Shown: positions 5,357 to 7,003 of the stretch, in pieces
Numbering within the stretch: position 1 is the stretch's first letter
Layout of the letters: every line of letters starts with the position of its first letter
Source of the DNA: Micromonosporaceae bacterium
GTDB lineage: Bacteria; Actinomycetota; Actinomycetes; Mycobacteriales; Micromonosporaceae
Assembly: GCA_019690055.1 (NCBI GenBank)
Contig: JADGGF010000233.1
Coordinates: 1 to 7,003, forward strand
Reading direction: 5' to 3'
Length of the DNA: 7,003 nt
Position numbers and translations under genes: made by a program
Notes under the pieces: generated by a model
Database searches by the model: none
The model's input: only the letters and a program-made list of their open reading frames with translations
Told to the model about the DNA's origin: nothing

Positions 5357-6098
5357 CCGTGAGCGCGGCACGCTCGCCACCCTGCAGGTGACCCGGTTGA
5401 GCCCGGCCGAGATCGCCACGGGCAAGCTGCTCGCGAGCTGGAGCGTCGGGCTGGTCGCGCTGGCCCTGTCCATCCCGTTCGCGGGCTACGCCATGACGCA
5501 GGGCGGCATCACCGTCGTCCGCGTCGCCGCGGTCTACGGCGTGGTGGCGCTGCTCATCGGGACCGTCTGTGCCGTCTCCCAGGCCCTCTCCGCGCTGCTG
5601 GCGCGCAGCATCACCTCGGCCCTGCTGTCCTATGTGGTCACCATGACGCTGGCGGTCGGGACGCTCGTCGCGTTCGCGCTCGCGCTGCCGCTCACCGAGG
5701 AGCGCATGGTGATCACCAACCGGGAGGGCTACCAGTACACAGTCGTGCAGAGCCACCCGGAGCGCGTCTGGTGGCTGCTGGCGCCGAATCCGTTCGTCAT
5801 CGTCGCCGACGCCGCGCCAAGGGTCCCGCCCCGGATCGTCCGCTCCGGCGACGTGATCGACATCGAGAATTACGACCCGCTCAGCATGATCAGCAATGAA
5901 GTGCGCCAGCTCCGGTCGCCCGACTACTGGTTTATCTACGCGGCGGACTGGTCGTTGCGCCCGGATCCGGAGGACAAGCCGGTATGGCCGTACGGCTTGG
6001 CCTTCTCGGTCCTGCTCGGGGCGGCATCGCTCGTGATCACGACCTACCGGCTGCGTACCCCGACCGACCGCCTGCCCCGCGGCGTACGCGTGGCCTGA
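5289..6098 (+). CDS. ABC-2 type transporter permease, N-terminally truncated (probable pseudogene)
   Basis: This is the membrane subunit that should pair with the upstream ATPase. The first in-frame start is the ATG at 5289, giving 269 residues, but it lacks a Shine-Dalgarno sequence and lies 68 nt inside the ATPase frame. The sequence is clearly permease: PALTAQTINGDRERGTLATL (13-32), the cytoplasmic E-R-x-x-G-T-L signature of ABC-2 proteins, then ATGKLLASW. Hydrophobic helices follow at about 50-68, 78-95 and 110-134. A soluble extracytoplasmic stretch (about 135-230) holds the QSHPERVWWLLAPNPF segment, and a last helix lies near 235-253. It ends RTPTDRLPRGVRVA, as in other actinobacterial members. 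The N-terminal cytoplasmic start and the first full membrane helix are missing. The frame still reads permease-like back to about 5253. The protein is likely non-functional or unexpressed unless the gap is an assembly error. Confidence 0.85.
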   Translation: MFFVLGSMLIISPALTAQTINGDRERGTLATLQVTRLSPAEIATGKLLASWSVGLVALALSIPFAGYAMTQGGITVVRVAAVYGVVALLIGTVCAVSQALSALLARSITSALLSYVVTMTLAVGTLVAFALALPLTEERMVITNREGYQYTVVQSHPERVWWLLAPNPFVIVADAAPRVPPRIVRSGDVIDIENYDPLSMISNEVRQLRSPDYWFIYAADWSLRPDPEDKPVWPYGLAFSVLLGAASLVITTYRLRTPTDRLPRGVRVA

Positions 6099-6149
6099 TC
6101 GCGACGGCGTGTTCGTACGACCGACCTGAACGCGCGACGGCCTGATCGC
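6092..6149 (+). repeat. 11-nt direct repeat over the permease stop codon
   Basis: GGCCTGATCGC occurs at 6092-6102, where it includes the permease TGA stop, and again at 6139-6149, 47 nt downstream. A shared GCGACGG lies near both copies. The repeat is short and may be a remnant of duplication or chance. Confidence 0.45.
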
Positions 6150-6172
6150 ACAGGCGGCCTCGGGTACCCGCG

Positions 6173-6206
6173 ATCCGTACCTGAGGGCAGCGCATCGGTA
6201 CCTCAG
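6173..6206. promoter_or_regulatory. paired 13-nt direct repeats upstream of the dipeptidase, candidate operator
   Basis: ATCCGTACCTGAG (6173-6185) and ATCGGTACCTCAG (6194-6206) match at 11 of 13 positions and start 21 bp apart, about two helical turns. A third GTACC lies at 6164-6168 inside GGGTACCC. CTGAGG (6181-6186) and CCTCAG (6201-6206) could also pair. They sit 41 bp upstream of the dipeptidase ATG in the only non-coding DNA before that operon. The regulator is unknown. Confidence 0.4.
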
Positions 6207-6246
6207 ACGGAGGTCACGGGCCGCCGCCGGGGCGACAGTGATCGGC

Positions 6247-6936
6247 ATGACGATCCTGTTCGCCGATCCGCGCGTCGCCGCGGTACCAGTCCACGAGTCG
6301 TACGAGCACCTGGTCACGCTCGGCGTCTCGTTCGGCCCGGCCCGGGCCCGCGTGCGGGCGGGCCTGGCCGCCCGACTACGCCAGGCCCAGGTCGCGTTGC
6401 CGGTTGGCCTGAGCCTGCGGGTTGTCGAGGGCCATCGATCGGCCGCCGAGCAGCAGGCGATCATCGACCGCTACACCGCGCAGATTCGCGACGCCTACCC
6501 GGAGGCCACGCCGTCGCAACGGCACAGCCTGGTGAGCCGGTTCGTGGCGCCGCTGGAGGTGGCGCCCCACGTCGCCGGGGCGGCGGTCGATCTCACCCTG
6601 GTCGACAGCCGGGGAGTGGCGCTCGACATGGGGACCCCCATCGATGCGACCCCGGAGGAGTCGGAGGGCCGGTGTTACCTTGACGCGCCGGACCTGTCGG
6701 CCGACGTACGCGCCCGGCGCGCCCTGCTGGCCCGCGTCCTCACCGGCGTCGGGCTCGTGAACTACCCCAGCGAGTGGTGGCACTGGTCGTACGGTGACCG
6801 CTACTGGGCCCTCATGACCGGCGCCGACGCGGCCATCTACGGGCCCGTGGTCGACCTTGACCGGCTCGACAACGCGGACCGGCTCGCTAACGCGGACCGG
6901 CTCGCTGACGGGCAGTGGGGCGGGTGGGCGGCATGA
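6247..6936 (+). CDS. D-alanyl-D-alanine dipeptidase (VanX/DdpX-like, peptidase family M15)
   Basis: This zinc peptidase should split D-Ala-D-Ala into D-alanine. It has 229 residues from the ATG. The M15 zinc site is complete: PHVAGAAVDLTL (107-118) supplies His 108 and Asp 115, and EWWHWSYGDRYW (176-187) supplies catalytic Glu 176 and zinc ligand His 179. EGHRS (61-65) carries the Arg that stabilises the transition state in VanX. LDMGTPID (126-133) is also typical. No signal peptide is seen, so it should act in the cytoplasm. The tail has three DRLxNA-type units (205-222) not needed for the fold. A GTG at 6238 with GGGG five nt upstream is an alternative start. I chose the ATG because homologues begin close to the ILFADPRVAAVPV stretch. 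The TGA overlaps the next start as ATGA, so translation is probably coupled. The role could be peptidoglycan recycling or glycopeptide tolerance; nothing here decides which. Confidence 0.9.
   Translation: MTILFADPRVAAVPVHESYEHLVTLGVSFGPARARVRAGLAARLRQAQVALPVGLSLRVVEGHRSAAEQQAIIDRYTAQIRDAYPEATPSQRHSLVSRFVAPLEVAPHVAGAAVDLTLVDSRGVALDMGTPIDATPEESEGRCYLDAPDLSADVRARRALLARVLTGVGLVNYPSEWWHWSYGDRYWALMTGADAAIYGPVVDLDRLDNADRLANADRLADGQWGGWAA
6859..6912 (+). repeat. three 18-nt tandem repeats in the dipeptidase tail
   Basis: Units starting at 6859, 6877 and 6895 each open GACCGGCTCG and are in frame, encoding DRLDNA, DRLANA and DRLADG. The first two units differ at 2 of 18 positions. They follow the conserved end of the M15 domain, so copy number may vary between strains without harming the enzyme. 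Confidence 0.85.
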
Positions 6937-7003
6937 CCCTCGCCCTCGATGCGCCCACCGTGAGCCGACCCACGCTGACCATCGACGCCGGTGCCGTCAC
7001 GGG
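6933..7003 (+). CDS. probable alanine racemase, 5' end only (cut by window end)
   Basis: An ATG at 6933 overlaps the dipeptidase stop as ATGA and opens a frame to the window edge: 23 codons beginning MTLALDAP, then SRPTLTIDAGAVTG. The RPxLxIDxGAV pattern is the usual first strand of fold-type III PLP alanine racemases (compare RPxWxEIDLGAIxxN). If correct, the enzyme interconverts D- and L-alanine. It would channel the product of the dipeptidase back to L-alanine, or supply D-alanine. The catalytic Lys and Tyr lie outside the window, so the call rests on this short N-terminus and the genetic pairing. Confidence 0.6.
   Translation, partial: MTLALDAPTVSRPTLTIDAGAVT

Noticed and set aside
4307..6098. 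Simple single-base frameshift or programmed fusion between ATPase and permease
   Set aside because: Changing frame alone does not restore the missing ATPase end or the permease N-terminal helix, so sequence is absent, not just shifted.
4986..6464. 492-codon minus-strand open frame opposite the permease and dipeptidase
   Set aside because: It is the antisense of genes with clear domains and has biased Arg/Asp/Gly composition with no recognisable motif.

Overview
The window is high-GC DNA with strong third-position G/C bias, tightly packed genes and several start codons that seem to lie at the transcription start (leaderless). This points to an actinomycete; I cannot name the genus. Every gene belongs to a bacterial chromosomal family. 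I see no RNA gene, insertion sequence, integrase or CRISPR array.

Layout. (1) Positions 27-575, minus: a PadR-family repressor. It is divergent from (2) 702-1538, plus: a GNAT acetyltransferase with an N-terminal DUF4081-like region. The 126 bp between them hold AT-rich ATATCG repeats that are probably the PadR operator. (3) 1539-1680: a convergent intergenic region with a 16-bp perfect inverted repeat built around three 14-nt phased units, probably a two-way terminator. (4) 1681-2685 and 2693-3334, minus: a TetR regulator followed 7 nt later by a class I glyceraldehyde-3-phosphate dehydrogenase (gap). The two probably form an operon. Its promoter contains a perfect 26-bp palindrome that fills the -35/-10 spacer and the -10 box. 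(5) 3429-4121, plus, divergent from tetR: a stand-alone TOPRIM-domain protein related to the nuclease domain of OLD-like ATP-dependent endonucleases, with no ATPase partner in view. (6) 4307-6098, plus: an ABC exporter operon. The ATPase has all its nucleotide-binding motifs but ends in an out-of-frame tail. The ABC-2 permease lacks its N-terminal membrane segment. Both defects meet at about 5250-5262, which looks like one internal deletion. (7) 6247-6936, plus: a VanX/DdpX-type M15 D-Ala-D-Ala dipeptidase, overlapping by ATGA the first codons (6933 to the window end) of a probable alanine racemase. These two would form a D-alanine recycling or glycopeptide-resistance-like module.

How the genes work together. 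The window is a series of small local units, not one pathway: an autoregulated padR, a TetR-gap operon whose operator may also affect the TOPRIM gene, a damaged exporter, and a D-Ala-D-Ala dipeptidase/racemase pair. A recurring oddity is short tandem or direct duplication (11-22 nt) at gene ends: over the padR, TOPRIM and permease stop codons, in the dipeptidase tail, and in the ATPase N-terminus. The items most worth checking are the ABC deletion junction, the 26-bp operator, the phased 14-nt repeat hairpin and the lone TOPRIM protein. I do not see convincing evidence of a wholly new multi-gene system.
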